From: Alphaproteobacteria bacterium
GTDB taxonomy: Bacteria; Pseudomonadota; Alphaproteobacteria; UBA2966
Assembly: GCA_030740435.1 (NCBI GenBank)
Contig: JASLXG010000035.1
Span: 1-52,582 of the forward strand
Direction of reading: 5' to 3'
Length of the DNA: 52,582 nucleotides
Below, in pieces: positions 1 through 7,664 of this stretch. Both the position numbers and the translations under genes were made by a program. A model generated the notes under the pieces. The model was not told the DNA's origin, searched no databases, and saw only the letters and a program-made list of their open reading frames with translations. Every line of letters begins with the position of its first letter. Within the stretch, counting starts at the first letter, position 1.

Positions 1-1
1 G

Positions 2-226
2 CTGCCCTATGTCTTCGACATCCTGCTTCAGGAAGGGCTCTGCCTGGGCGGCTCGTCGGGCATCAACATCTGCGGCGCCCACCGGCTGGCCCGCGAGATG
101 GGCCCGGGCCACACCATCGTCACCATCCTGGCCGATTCCGGTACGCGCTATCAAAGCCGGCTCTTCAACGCCGACTTCCTGCGCCAGAACGATCTCCCGG
201 TTCCCGAATACCTAGTACCTACTTGA
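2..226 (+). CDS. Cysteine synthase family protein, C-terminal part (5' end outside window)
   Basis: Only the last 74 codons are present, read in the second frame from the window edge to a TGA at 224-226. The motif GGSSGIN (about residues 13-19 of the fragment) resembles the glycine-rich PLP-phosphate or C-terminal helix region of O-acetylserine sulfhydrylases. The following GPGHTIVTILADSGTRYQS and a tail ending in PVPEYLVPT match alphaproteobacterial cysteine synthase A-type enzymes, which make cysteine from O-acetylserine and sulfide. The stop lies 7 bp before the next start, so it is probably co-transcribed with the alaX-like gene and the sulfurtransferase, a sulfur/amino-acid grouping. A cystathionine beta-synthase-like paralogue cannot be excluded without the N-terminus and its PLP lysine. 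Confidence 0.75.
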   Translation: MPYVFDILLQEGLCLGGSSGINICGAHRLAREMGPGHTIVTILADSGTRYQSRLFNADFLRQNDLPVPEYLVPT

Positions 227-233
227 GGCAGCC

Positions 234-938
234 ATGGAAATCCTCTTTCGCGACGACGCTTACGCCCGCTCCTGCGAAGCCACGGTCACGGCCGTCGACG
301 AGCGCGGCATCCAGCTCGACCGCACGGTCTTTTATCCCACCGGCGGCGGTCAGCCCGGCGACTGCGGCAACTTGCGCAGCCCCGAGGGTGACGTCGAAAT
401 CGTCAACGCCGTAAAGGGCGACGGCCCCGACGGCGTCATCCACGTGCCGGCCGAGGGCGCTGCACCGCCGGCCGTGGGCAACACGGTGACGGCCGAACTG
501 GACTGGGAGCGGCGGCACAGATTGATGCGCATGCACACCTGCATGCACCTGCTTTCGGCGGTGCTCAGCTATCCCGTTACCGGTGGTCAGGTAAGCGACG
601 GCAAGGGCCGTCTCGATTTCGACATCCCCGAAGCCGTGCTCGACAAGGAGGAGATCGCGGCTGAGCTCAACAAGCTGATTTCCGCCGACCACGCCGTCAC
701 TGCCGAATGGATCAGCGATGCCGAATTGGCGGCCCAGCCTGAACTGGTCAAGACCATGTCGGTTAAGCCGCCGACGGGCGCCGGCCAGGTGCGCCTGATC
801 CGCATCGGCGATCTCGACTTGCAGCCCTGCGGCGGCACCCATATCGCCCGCAGCGGTGAGATCGGCCCCGTCGTGGTACGCAAGATCCAAAAGAAAGGCC
901 GCCTCAACCGCCGTGTCTCGCTGGCTTTCGCCGACTGA
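234..938 (+). CDS. alaX: Alanyl-tRNA editing protein (AlaX family)
   Basis: A 234-residue free-standing homologue of the AlaRS editing domain. The family hydrolyses mischarged Ser-tRNA(Ala) (sometimes Gly-tRNA(Ala)) in the cytosol. The two zinc-binding motifs are intact: HTCMH (His101 and His105) and CGGTH (Cys199 and His203). The N-terminal YPTGGGQPGD (34-43) matches the conserved second-domain entry motif. The length fits AlaX-M-type proteins, which lack the AlaRS aminoacylation core. The ATG is preceded by a GAGG Shine-Dalgarno and starts 7 bp after the cysteine-synthase stop. A housekeeping role in translation fidelity is inferred from the family; genome context adds no substrate information. 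Confidence 0.9.
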   Translation: MEILFRDDAYARSCEATVTAVDERGIQLDRTVFYPTGGGQPGDCGNLRSPEGDVEIVNAVKGDGPDGVIHVPAEGAAPPAVGNTVTAELDWERRHRLMRMHTCMHLLSAVLSYPVTGGQVSDGKGRLDFDIPEAVLDKEEIAAELNKLISADHAVTAEWISDAELAAQPELVKTMSVKPPTGAGQVRLIRIGDLDLQPCGGTHIARSGEIGPVVVRKIQKKGRLNRRVSLAFAD

Positions 939-962
939 TTTCTCGTAAAGGATTCGCTTTTG

Positions 963-1814
963 ATGTCTTACGTGCACCCCGAAGTGCTGGTCTCGACCGA
1001 TTGGTTGACTCAGCACCTGCAAGCTCCCGATGTACGCGTCGTCGACGCCTCCTGGTATTTGCCGCAGGAGGGCCGCGACGCCCGTATCGAATACGAAATC
1101 GGGCACATTCCGGGGGCCGTCTTCTTCGACATCGACGAGATTGCCGATAGCGATAACCCGCTGCCCCACATGGTGCCCAGCGCCGAGAAATTCACCAGCC
1201 GGGTGCGCAAGATGGGGCTGGGCGACGGCAACTGCATCGTCGTCTACGACGGCGGCCTGATGGCTTCGGCAGCCCGGGTGTGGTGGATGTTCCGCCTCTT
1301 CGGCCACGACGACGTGGCGGTGCTGGACGGCGGCCTGGGCAAGTGGCGGGCCGAGGAGCGGCCGCTGGAAGACCTGCCGCCGGTGCCCCGCAACCGCCAC
1401 TTCACGGCGCGGCTGAACTCGACGCTGGTGCGCGACTTGGTTCACGTGCGGCGCCTGCTCGATACGAACAGCGAGCAGGTGCTCGATGCCCGTTCGGCGG
1501 GCCGCTTCGAAGGCACGGCGCCGGAGCCCCGCGAGGGCCTGCCCTCGGGCCACATGCCGGGCAGCCTCAACCTGCCCTTTACCGAGCTTCTCGACGACAT
1601 GCAAAAGACCATGTTGCCGGCCGAGGAACTGCGCCAAGCCTTCGCCAAGGCCGGCGTGAATTTGCACAAACCGGTTACCACGACCTGCAGCTCGGGCGTC
1701 ACGGCGGCCCTTCTGGCCCTTGGATTGCACCTTTTGGGCCATCGCCAGGTGGCGGTCTACGACGGCTCCTGGAGCGAATGGGCGAGCCGCGACGACACCC
1801 CCATCGAGCCCTGA
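963..1814 (+). CDS. sseA: 3-mercaptopyruvate (thiosulfate) sulfurtransferase, two rhodanese domains
   Basis: 283 residues with an inactive N-terminal rhodanese domain (about 8-135) and a catalytic C-terminal one (about 160-280). The active loop reads CSSGVT (Cys242), close to the CGSGVT loop typical of mercaptopyruvate sulfurtransferases rather than the CRKGVT loop of thiosulfate rhodaneses. The pattern HIPGAVFFDIDEIAD at about 48-62 is also typical of SseA. The reaction moves sulfur from 3-mercaptopyruvate to a thiophilic acceptor, forming pyruvate. A TTG lies immediately before the ATG at 963; the ATG is chosen. It follows alaX by 24 bp and sits in the same plus-strand run as cysteine synthase, consistent with cysteine/sulfur metabolism. 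Confidence 0.9.
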   Translation: MSYVHPEVLVSTDWLTQHLQAPDVRVVDASWYLPQEGRDARIEYEIGHIPGAVFFDIDEIADSDNPLPHMVPSAEKFTSRVRKMGLGDGNCIVVYDGGLMASAARVWWMFRLFGHDDVAVLDGGLGKWRAEERPLEDLPPVPRNRHFTARLNSTLVRDLVHVRRLLDTNSEQVLDARSAGRFEGTAPEPREGLPSGHMPGSLNLPFTELLDDMQKTMLPAEELRQAFAKAGVNLHKPVTTTCSSGVTAALLALGLHLLGHRQVAVYDGSWSEWASRDDTPIEP

Positions 1815-1827
1815 GCACGGGCCGGCC

Positions 1828-2784
1828 ATGATCATCCGGGATCTAAGGCCCGAAGACGGCGAGGCCATAGTCGAGTTGTGGCGGGCCTGCGGCCTTTTGC
1901 ACCCGCTCAACGACCCCCATGACGACATCGCGATGTGTCAGCAAAGCGGCCACGGTGCACTGCTGATCGGCGAGGACGAGGGCTTGCTTATCGCCACCTG
2001 CATGGTCGGCCATGACGGCCACCGCGGCTGGGTCTACTATTTGGCGGTGCGGCCGGACCGCCAGGGTGGGGGCTTGGGCCGCCAGATGGTCGAAGCGGCC
2101 GAACTTTGGCTGACTGAGCGCGGCCTGCCCAAGGTGCAGTTGATGATCCGCGAATCGAACGCCGACGTGCGCGAGTTCTACCGTCGCGTCGGCTACCAGA
2201 TTGAGCCCCGCGTCATCATGTCGCGCCGCCTCGACGGCAAGACCGCGGCCCTGGTCACGGCCGACCAGGCCGATCTCATCGAGACCACCGTCACCTACCT
2301 GCAAATGCAGGCCCAGCCCGAAGGCCCGGCCCTGCCGCCGCCGCCCGGCATTGCCGCGCTGTTGCGCGCCGACCGACCCAGTCTCGACTTTTACCGTTAC
2401 CTTTATGACGCCGTCGGCCGCGACTGGCTCTGGCTTGACCGAAAGCGCCTGAATGACGAGGAACTGGGCGCCATCATCGGAGATCCGTTGGACGAGATCT
2501 ACGTACTCTATGTGGGCGGCGTACCGGCCGGCTACGCCGAGCTCGACCGGCGCAGCCCGCCCGACATTGAGCTCGCCTATTTCGGTCTGATCCCCGGCTT
2601 CATGGGCCGCGGCCTGGGCCGCTTCCTGCTCGACAGCGCCATCCGCCAGGCCTGGAGCTACGCTCCGGCGCGGCTTTGGGTCCACACCTGCACGCTGGAC
2701 CACCCCAATGCGCTGCCGCTCTACCAAAAGGCGGGGTTCCAGGTTTACAAGCGCGAAACCGGCTTCATGGATCCGAATGTTTAG
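1828..2784 (+). CDS. Tandem (double-domain) GNAT family N-acetyltransferase
   Basis: 318 residues carrying two GNAT folds in one chain. The N-terminal domain (about 1-140) begins MIIRDLRPEDGEAIVELW and has the acetyl-CoA loop RQGGGLGRQM, resembling YpeA-like acetyltransferases. The second domain (about 175-315) has GYAELDRR, the loop PGFMGRGLGRFL and the typical ending ALPLYQKAGF. The ATG at 1828 is chosen because the GNAT homology starts there; upstream in-frame codons overlap the 3' end of sseA. It begins 13 bp after sseA. The substrate cannot be read from the sequence. A two-gene fusion is the likely origin, and both acetyl-CoA loops look intact. Confidence 0.85.
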   Translation: MIIRDLRPEDGEAIVELWRACGLLHPLNDPHDDIAMCQQSGHGALLIGEDEGLLIATCMVGHDGHRGWVYYLAVRPDRQGGGLGRQMVEAAELWLTERGLPKVQLMIRESNADVREFYRRVGYQIEPRVIMSRRLDGKTAALVTADQADLIETTVTYLQMQAQPEGPALPPPPGIAALLRADRPSLDFYRYLYDAVGRDWLWLDRKRLNDEELGAIIGDPLDEIYVLYVGGVPAGYAELDRRSPPDIELAYFGLIPGFMGRGLGRFLLDSAIRQAWSYAPARLWVHTCTLDHPNALPLYQKAGFQVYKRETGFMDPNV

Positions 2785-2806
2785 GTTTTGGCTGTGATTT
2801 GATTTT

Positions 2807-2825
2807 CGTACCGATAAACGGTACG
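2807..2825 (+). promoter_or_regulatory. Perfect inverted repeat upstream of higA-like gene (candidate operator)
   Basis: CGTACC and GGTACG (2807-2812 and 2820-2825) form a perfect 6-bp inverted repeat around a 7-nt spacer, 46 bp before the HigA-type start codon. Antitoxins of this family usually autorepress by binding such palindromes. That this one is the operator is an inference. Confidence 0.45.
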
Positions 2826-2871
2826 TAGAACGGATGATTCAGTGCTCCGCCAAGCACCACTGAGGAATATC

Positions 2872-3222
2872 ATGACCATCGAGCGCGCCGATCTGGATAG
2901 CGGAAAGGTTGATTTCACAGATGTTGCAACGGGGCGGCGACTGCCTCTGGTTCATCCCGGCGAAATCTTGCGGGCGGACTTTCTCGGGCCGCTGGAGATG
3001 AGCGTCTATGCCCTGGCCAAGGCGCTGAAAGTGACGCGCTCGCGAATCAACGACATCGCCCGCGGCCGGCGCGGCATAAGCGCCGACACGGCCCTTCGGC
3101 TGAGCCGCTATTTCGGCACCACGGCGCAATTCTGGATCAACCTGCAAAGCCACTACGATCTCGAGGTGGCGCAGCAGAACCTGAAACAGATCGAGGCCGA
3201 GGTAACGCCCCGGGCGGCCTGA
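2872..3222 (+). CDS. higA: HigA family XRE-type antitoxin/regulator without adjacent toxin
   Basis: 116 residues from the ATG at 2872. The start is supported by a GAGG-type Shine-Dalgarno; a GTG 30 bp upstream is less likely. PLVHPGEILRADFLGPLEMS and SRINDIARGRRGISADTALRLSRYFG are the family hallmarks: the HigA lead-in followed by a helix-turn-helix. QFWINLQSHYDLEVA then completes the fold. HigA normally follows a RelE-fold HigB toxin. Here the upstream gene is a GNAT protein, the 87-bp gap carries no HigB-like reading frame, and downstream lies a convergent gene. So this is an orphan antitoxin or a stand-alone regulator. It is compositionally like its neighbours. Confidence 0.85.
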   Translation: MTIERADLDSGKVDFTDVATGRRLPLVHPGEILRADFLGPLEMSVYALAKALKVTRSRINDIARGRRGISADTALRLSRYFGTTAQFWINLQSHYDLEVAQQNLKQIEAEVTPRAA

Positions 3223-3226
3223 CCGC

Positions 3227-4429
3227 TCAGCCCTCGCCTTTCACGAACCCGTCGGTCCAGGTCACGCTGCCGAGGCCGGCGAAACGGCGCCAGCGCTCGA
3301 GCTCGGCTTCGAGGCGGCGTTGGCGTCCCCGACCGAAACGGATTCCGGGCTCGAGCCAGAGCGCCCTGACGGCCAGGGCGTCGGCCTGGCGCTGGGCCAC
3401 GAGGTCGATGCGGCCGACCAGGCGCTCGCCTTCCAAGAGGGGAAAGACGTAGTAGCCGTACCGGCGCTCGGCCTCGGGCACGAAGATTTCGATGCGGTAG
3501 TCGAAGCCGAAGACCCGGGCCAGACGGCGGCGGTCGCGCAGCACCGGATCGAACGGGTTGAGGAGCCTGAGCCGGCGCGGCGGATCGGGAACCTTGGCCA
3601 GCAGTTCGGCAATACCGGCCGGGGCGAAGAGCGACTGCAGCGATCCATCGACGCCTTCGAGCTGGACGACTTCCGCCCTCCCCTCGGCCACCGCTGCCCG
3701 GCACCAAGCCTTGGTCTCGGCGGCGCTGAGACCGCCCCAGAAGCCGGCCATCTGGCCCGGCGTAGCCAAGCCCAGGCGTTCAAGAGCGGCGGCACAGGCC
3801 CAGTCGACGGTGGCCTGGGCGCCGGGCTCGGCGTTTCGCAAATGCTCGGGGATGACGCGTTCGGCGAGGTCGTAAACTTTCTGGAAGCCCTCGCGCCGGG
3901 TGATGGCAAGCTCGCCGGTGCGCCAGAGGTATTCCAGCGCCGTCTTGCCGCCGTGCCAGTCCCAGAAGGCGCCACCTGCCCGCCGCACCCGGGTATGCGC
4001 GAAGTCGCGGGCCATGACCTCGCCGTCCTGGCGCACGCGTTCGCGCACGTCGTCCAAGAGCGCCTCGTACTGGCGCCCGCGCCAGCGCCGCCAGCGCTTG
4101 GCCAGGGCCGCCGCCTGTTCGCGAAAACGCCGCCGCCAATAGGGATAGAAGGCCATGGGAATGACGGCGGCATCGTGGGTCCAGTTCTCGAAGATCAGGC
4201 GGTCCGTTTGCAGGCGATGGAGCGCCGCCGGGCGGTAGCCGGAATCGCGGCTTCGCAGGATCATGTGGTGGGCCCGGGCCAAGCGGTCGATGGAATCGAG
4301 CTGCACGTAGCCCAGGCGCTCGATCAGGGCCAGCAGCTCGGCCTGCGAACGCCGGCCTGGCGCCTCGCCCAGGCCCTGTAGAAAGAGAATCAGCCGCCGA
4401 GCCTGGGCGGCCGTGACAGTCAGGCTCAA
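3227..4429 (-). CDS. ycaQ: YcaQ/AlkX-type winged-helix DNA glycosylase (interstrand-crosslink repair family)
   Basis: 400 residues of the HTH_42 (AlkZ-like) family, made of tandem winged helices. The catalytic motif is QxD (Gln43-Leu44-Asp45 in GYVQLDSID), the form seen in E. coli YcaQ (AlkX), as opposed to QxQ in Streptomyces AlkZ. YcaQ-type enzymes excise alkylated purines and unhook nitrogen-mustard crosslinks. FYPYWRRRF, FWDWHGGKTALEYLW and a C-terminal DPVLRDRRRL..FGFDYRIEIFVPEAER are family landmarks. It starts 7 bp after the aapP stop on the same strand, so it may be read from the aap operon, an unusual partner for a transporter. A neighbouring role with the AidB-like protein at 23.4 kb is possible but they are not linked. 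Confidence 0.85.
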   Translation of the reverse strand: MSLTVTAAQARRLILFLQGLGEAPGRRSQAELLALIERLGYVQLDSIDRLARAHHMILRSRDSGYRPAALHRLQTDRLIFENWTHDAAVIPMAFYPYWRRRFREQAAALAKRWRRWRGRQYEALLDDVRERVRQDGEVMARDFAHTRVRRAGGAFWDWHGGKTALEYLWRTGELAITRREGFQKVYDLAERVIPEHLRNAEPGAQATVDWACAAALERLGLATPGQMAGFWGGLSAAETKAWCRAAVAEGRAEVVQLEGVDGSLQSLFAPAGIAELLAKVPDPPRRLRLLNPFDPVLRDRRRLARVFGFDYRIEIFVPEAERRYGYYVFPLLEGERLVGRIDLVAQRQADALAVRALWLEPGIRFGRGRQRRLEAELERWRRFAGLGSVTWTDGFVKGEG

Positions 4430-4436
4430 AACCGCC

Positions 4437-5225
4437 TTAATGCTGCAGGATCTGGCTGAGGAAGATCTTGGTGCGATCGCTCTGGGGGTTGTTGAAGAAC
4501 TCGTCGGGCTCGTTCTGCTCGATGATCTCGCCCCCGTCCATGAAGATCACGCGGTTGGCCACGGTCTTGGCGAAGCCCATCTCGTGGGTCACCACGATCA
4601 TGGTCATGCCCGATTCGGCGAGGTCGACCATGACGTCGAGCACCTCCTTGATCATCTCGGGATCGAGCGCCGAGGTCGGCTCGTCGAAGAGCATGATCTT
4701 GGGGTTCATACAGAGCGACCTGGCGATCGCCACGCGCTGCTGCTGGCCGCCCGAAAGCTGGCCCGGGTACTTTTCCGCCTGTTCCGGGATCTTGACGCGC
4801 TCGAGATACTTGCGAGCGGCTGCCTCGGCCTCCTCCTTGGGCAGCTTGCGCACCCAGATGGGCGCCAGGGCGAGGTTATCGAGCACGGTCAGGTGGGGAA
4901 AGAGGTTGAAGTGCTGGAACACCATGCCGACCTCGCGGCGGATCTCGTCGACTTTCTTGACGTCGTTGGTCAGCTCGGTGCCCTCGACGATGACCTGCCC
5001 CTTTTGATGCTCCTCCAACCGGTTGATGCAACGGATCAAGGTCGATTTGCCGGAGCCGGACGGACCGCAGATAACGATCCGCTCGCCCTTGTTGACGGTC
5101 AGATCGATATTCTTCAGCACATGGAATTCGCCGTACCACTTGTTCATGCCGACGATCTGGATCATGACCTCGTCGGAGACGGTCATTTGCGCGCGGTTTG
5201 TCGCCAGTTCCGTCGCGTCAGCCAT
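4437..5225 (-). CDS. aapP: General L-amino-acid ABC transporter, ATP-binding protein
   Basis: 262 residues. Walker A GPSGSGKS (54-61), Q-loop in [11 protein letters not shown], signature LSGGQQQR (157-164), Walker B IMLFDEP with Asp181-Glu182, and the H-loop in VVTHEMG. The spacing and sequence match polar amino-acid importers of the GlnQ/AapP type. It energises uptake through the AapQ/AapM pore. It is the fourth gene of an aapJQMP cluster in the canonical order, 21 bp after aapM. Downstream, ycaQ follows after 7 bp with no obvious terminator between them. Confidence 0.95.
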   Translation of the reverse strand: MADATELATNRAQMTVSDEVMIQIVGMNKWYGEFHVLKNIDLTVNKGERIVICGPSGSGKSTLIRCINRLEEHQKGQVIVEGTELTNDVKKVDEIRREVGMVFQHFNLFPHLTVLDNLALAPIWVRKLPKEEAEAAARKYLERVKIPEQAEKYPGQLSGGQQQRVAIARSLCMNPKIMLFDEPTSALDPEMIKEVLDVMVDLAESGMTMIVVTHEMGFAKTVANRVIFMDGGEIIEQNEPDEFFNNPQSDRTKIFLSQILQH

Positions 5226-5246
5226 GATTGCGAGCTCCCGTTTCCA

Positions 5247-6341
5247 TCAATGCCCGGTGTGAAGCTTGTGCTCCAGATAGACGCTGTAGCGCGACATCCC
5301 GAAGCAGAAGACCCAGAAGGTGGCGCCGGCGAAGAAGTAGCCCTCGTTGGCAAGCCCGAGCCACTTGCCGTCGGTGACCGCCAACTGGGTGATGTTCAAC
5401 AAATCGTACAAGCCGATGATCAGCACCAGCGTGGTGTCCTTGAAAAGGCCGATGAAGCTCGACACGATGTTCGGGATCGAGATCTTCAGCGCCTGCGGCA
5501 GGATGATCAGGCCCATCATCTTCCAATAGTTCAAGCCGAGCGCCTGGGCGCCTTCGTACTGGCCCCTGGGGATCGCCTGCAGGCCAGCCCGCACCACCTC
5601 CGCCATATAGGCCGCGGAGAACAGCGAAACGCCGATCAGAACGCGGACCAGCAAGTTGAAGTTGGTGCCGGGCGGCAGGAACAGCGGCAGCATGATCGCG
5701 GCCATGAACAGGATGGTGATCAGCGGCACGGCACGGATGAACTCGATGAAGCCGACGCACAACATGCGGATCACCGGCATGTCGGAACGCCGCCCGAGCG
5801 CCAGCACGATACCGATCGGCAGCGACGTCGAGATGCCGACGCCGGAGACCACCAGGGTCAGATAGAGCCCGCCCCACTTGTTGGTCTCGACCTCGACCAG
5901 ACCGAAATAGCCGCCGGCAAACAGGAAAAAGGCGACGAACGGATAGCCGAGGCATAGGAACAGCGTCACGTATTTCTTCCACGGCGTACCTTCCGCCAGC
6001 ACCCAGAACAGCGCGGCAAAGCCGAGAAAGATGCCGAGATTGACGCGCCAGCGCTCTTCCGCCGGGTAGAAGCCGTAGAGGAATTGTTGCCAGCGGTGGG
6101 TTACCAAGACCCAGCAGGCGCCGCCGCCGGTGCAGTCGTCCTTGCTGGAGCCGAGCACGTTGGAATCGATGATCGCCCAAGTGATCACCGGCGGGACCAC
6201 CAGGTAGATCAAATAGATCGCCAGCACCGAGAGCACGCTGTTGTACCAGTTCGAGAACAGGTTGTGCTTGAGCCAGCCGAGCACTCCGATTTCTGAAGTC
6301 GGCGGCGGCAGCGACGGCGCGGGGGTGTGAACGACGGTCAT
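5247..6341 (-). CDS. aapM: General L-amino-acid ABC transporter, permease
   Basis: 364 residues with an N-terminal cytoplasmic stretch, several transmembrane segments, and a C-terminal binding-protein-dependent permease domain. The EAA-type loop reads GLQAIPRGQYEGAQALGLNY. The long, partly periplasmic insert with GGACWVLVTHRWQQFLYGFYP is typical of AapM compared with shorter GlnP-like permeases. It pairs with AapQ to form the channel. It starts 3 bp after aapQ stops, so translational coupling is likely. Confidence 0.93.
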   Translation of the reverse strand: MTVVHTPAPSLPPPTSEIGVLGWLKHNLFSNWYNSVLSVLAIYLIYLVVPPVITWAIIDSNVLGSSKDDCTGGGACWVLVTHRWQQFLYGFYPAEERWRVNLGIFLGFAALFWVLAEGTPWKKYVTLFLCLGYPFVAFFLFAGGYFGLVEVETNKWGGLYLTLVVSGVGISTSLPIGIVLALGRRSDMPVIRMLCVGFIEFIRAVPLITILFMAAIMLPLFLPPGTNFNLLVRVLIGVSLFSAAYMAEVVRAGLQAIPRGQYEGAQALGLNYWKMMGLIILPQALKISIPNIVSSFIGLFKDTTLVLIIGLYDLLNITQLAVTDGKWLGLANEGYFFAGATFWVFCFGMSRYSVYLEHKLHTGH

Positions 6342-6344
6342 CGG

Positions 6345-7541
6345 CTAGCGCTCCACCAGCGCGATGCGCCTGTTATACCAGTTCATGAAGGCCGAGATCA
6401 GCAGGCTGATGGTGAAATAGACGGCCATGGTCAGCACGATGCATTCGACCGCCTGACCGGTCTGGTTGAGCACCGTGCCGGCAAAGATGTGAACTAGGTC
6501 GGGATAGGCGATCGCCGGCGCCAGCGAGGAATTCTTGGTCAGGTTGAGGTATTGGCTGGTCAGCGGCGGCAGGATTACCCGCAACGCCTGGGGAAAGACC
6601 ACCAGCCTGAGCGTCGGGCCTGGCCGCAGCCCAAGCGAATAGGACGCTTCGGTCTGGCCGCGGCTGACCGCCTGGATACCGGCGCGCACCGCTTCGGCGA
6701 TAAAGGCGGCGGTGTAGACGGTCAGCGCCAGGGCCAGTGCCATGAGTTCGGGCAGGATCACCATGCCGCCGCGGAAGTTGAAGCCCTTCAGCTCGGGGTA
6801 GTCGAACGAAACCGGCAACCCGGTCACCAGCGCCGCCAATACCGGCAACCCGACAATCAGGGCGACCGAGGCTTGGAACAGCGGAAACTGCTGGCCGGTA
6901 AGATCCTGCCGCCGGTGGGCCCATTTGGTCATCCCGATGGTCGCCAGGATGCCGACGATCAGCGCCGCCAGGATCCATTCGGCACCGGACTCGAAGATCG
7001 GGCGCGGGAGGTATATGCCGCGCAAATTGATGAATATGGCGTCGCCAAAATTAACGCTCTGGCGCAGGCTCGGCAACTGCTGAAAGACGCCATACCAGAA
7101 CAGTATCTGTAGCAAAAGCGGGATGTTGCGCACGACCTCGACATAAACGGTGGCCAGTTTGGCGACCAACCAGTTCGACGAGAGTCGCGCCACGCCCATG
7201 GTGACGCCGAGGATGGTTGCCAGGACGACGCCGATTGCCGAGACGAAGAGGGTGTTGACTATGCCGACAATGTAGGCCCGCCCGTAGGTCGACGCCTCCG
7301 AATATTCGATCAGCGTGAACAGCACCCCGAAGCCGGTGGGGTGCTCGAGGAACCTGAAACCCGAGGCAATACCGCGCTGCTCGAGATTGGTAACCGTATT
7401 GTAGGCGAGGTAACCGATTCCAGCGGCCAGCAATATCAGCGTCAAGGCCTGGTAGAACAGCGACCGTATCTTGGCATCACGCCAAAGCGGTGCCCGCGCC
7501 GGCGTGGTGCCAGCCGCAATCAGTTGTTCGTCCGCAGCCAT
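6345..7541 (-). CDS. aapQ: General L-amino-acid ABC transporter, permease
   Basis: 398 residues. The N-terminal part has IRSLFYQALTLILLAAGIGYLA and a conserved RGIASGFRFLEHPTGFGV region typical of AapQ. The permease domain carries the EAA-like loop RAGIQAVSRGQTEASYSLGL, which contacts AapP. It lies between aapJ and aapM, separated from aapJ by 123 bp containing a strong hairpin (7610-7639). No defects were seen. Confidence 0.93.
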   Translation of the reverse strand: MAADEQLIAAGTTPARAPLWRDAKIRSLFYQALTLILLAAGIGYLAYNTVTNLEQRGIASGFRFLEHPTGFGVLFTLIEYSEASTYGRAYIVGIVNTLFVSAIGVVLATILGVTMGVARLSSNWLVAKLATVYVEVVRNIPLLLQILFWYGVFQQLPSLRQSVNFGDAIFINLRGIYLPRPIFESGAEWILAALIVGILATIGMTKWAHRRQDLTGQQFPLFQASVALIVGLPVLAALVTGLPVSFDYPELKGFNFRGGMVILPELMALALALTVYTAAFIAEAVRAGIQAVSRGQTEASYSLGLRPGPTLRLVVFPQALRVILPPLTSQYLNLTKNSSLAPAIAYPDLVHIFAGTVLNQTGQAVECIVLTMAVYFTISLLISAFMNWYNRRIALVER

Positions 7542-7609
7542 TTCCCGTTTCCCCAGGGCCGGCCCCGCGCGCGCCCTTTCATCAAGGTCCTACGCGGATT
7601 TCAGGCGGC

Positions 7610-7639
7610 GGCATGCCCGGCGAGAACGCCGGACATGCC
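7610..7639 (-). promoter_or_regulatory. Intercistronic mRNA hairpin between aapJ and aapQ
   Basis: A 13-bp stem with a 4-nt loop: arms 7610-7622 and 7627-7639. The one DNA mismatch becomes a G-U pair only in the minus-strand (aap mRNA) transcript, which suggests selection for the RNA structure in that orientation. No U-tract follows, so it is more likely a 3' stabiliser or RNase barrier for the aapJ message than a simple terminator. This fits the common need for excess binding protein over permeases. Confidence 0.65.
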
Positions 7640-7664
7640 AATTTGCCATCCGAGACTTAGTATC

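Noticed and set aside
219-1928. A 569-codon open frame on the minus strand across alaX, sseA and the GNAT start
   Set aside because: It spans three genes with clear family motifs on the other strand and shows no domain of its own.
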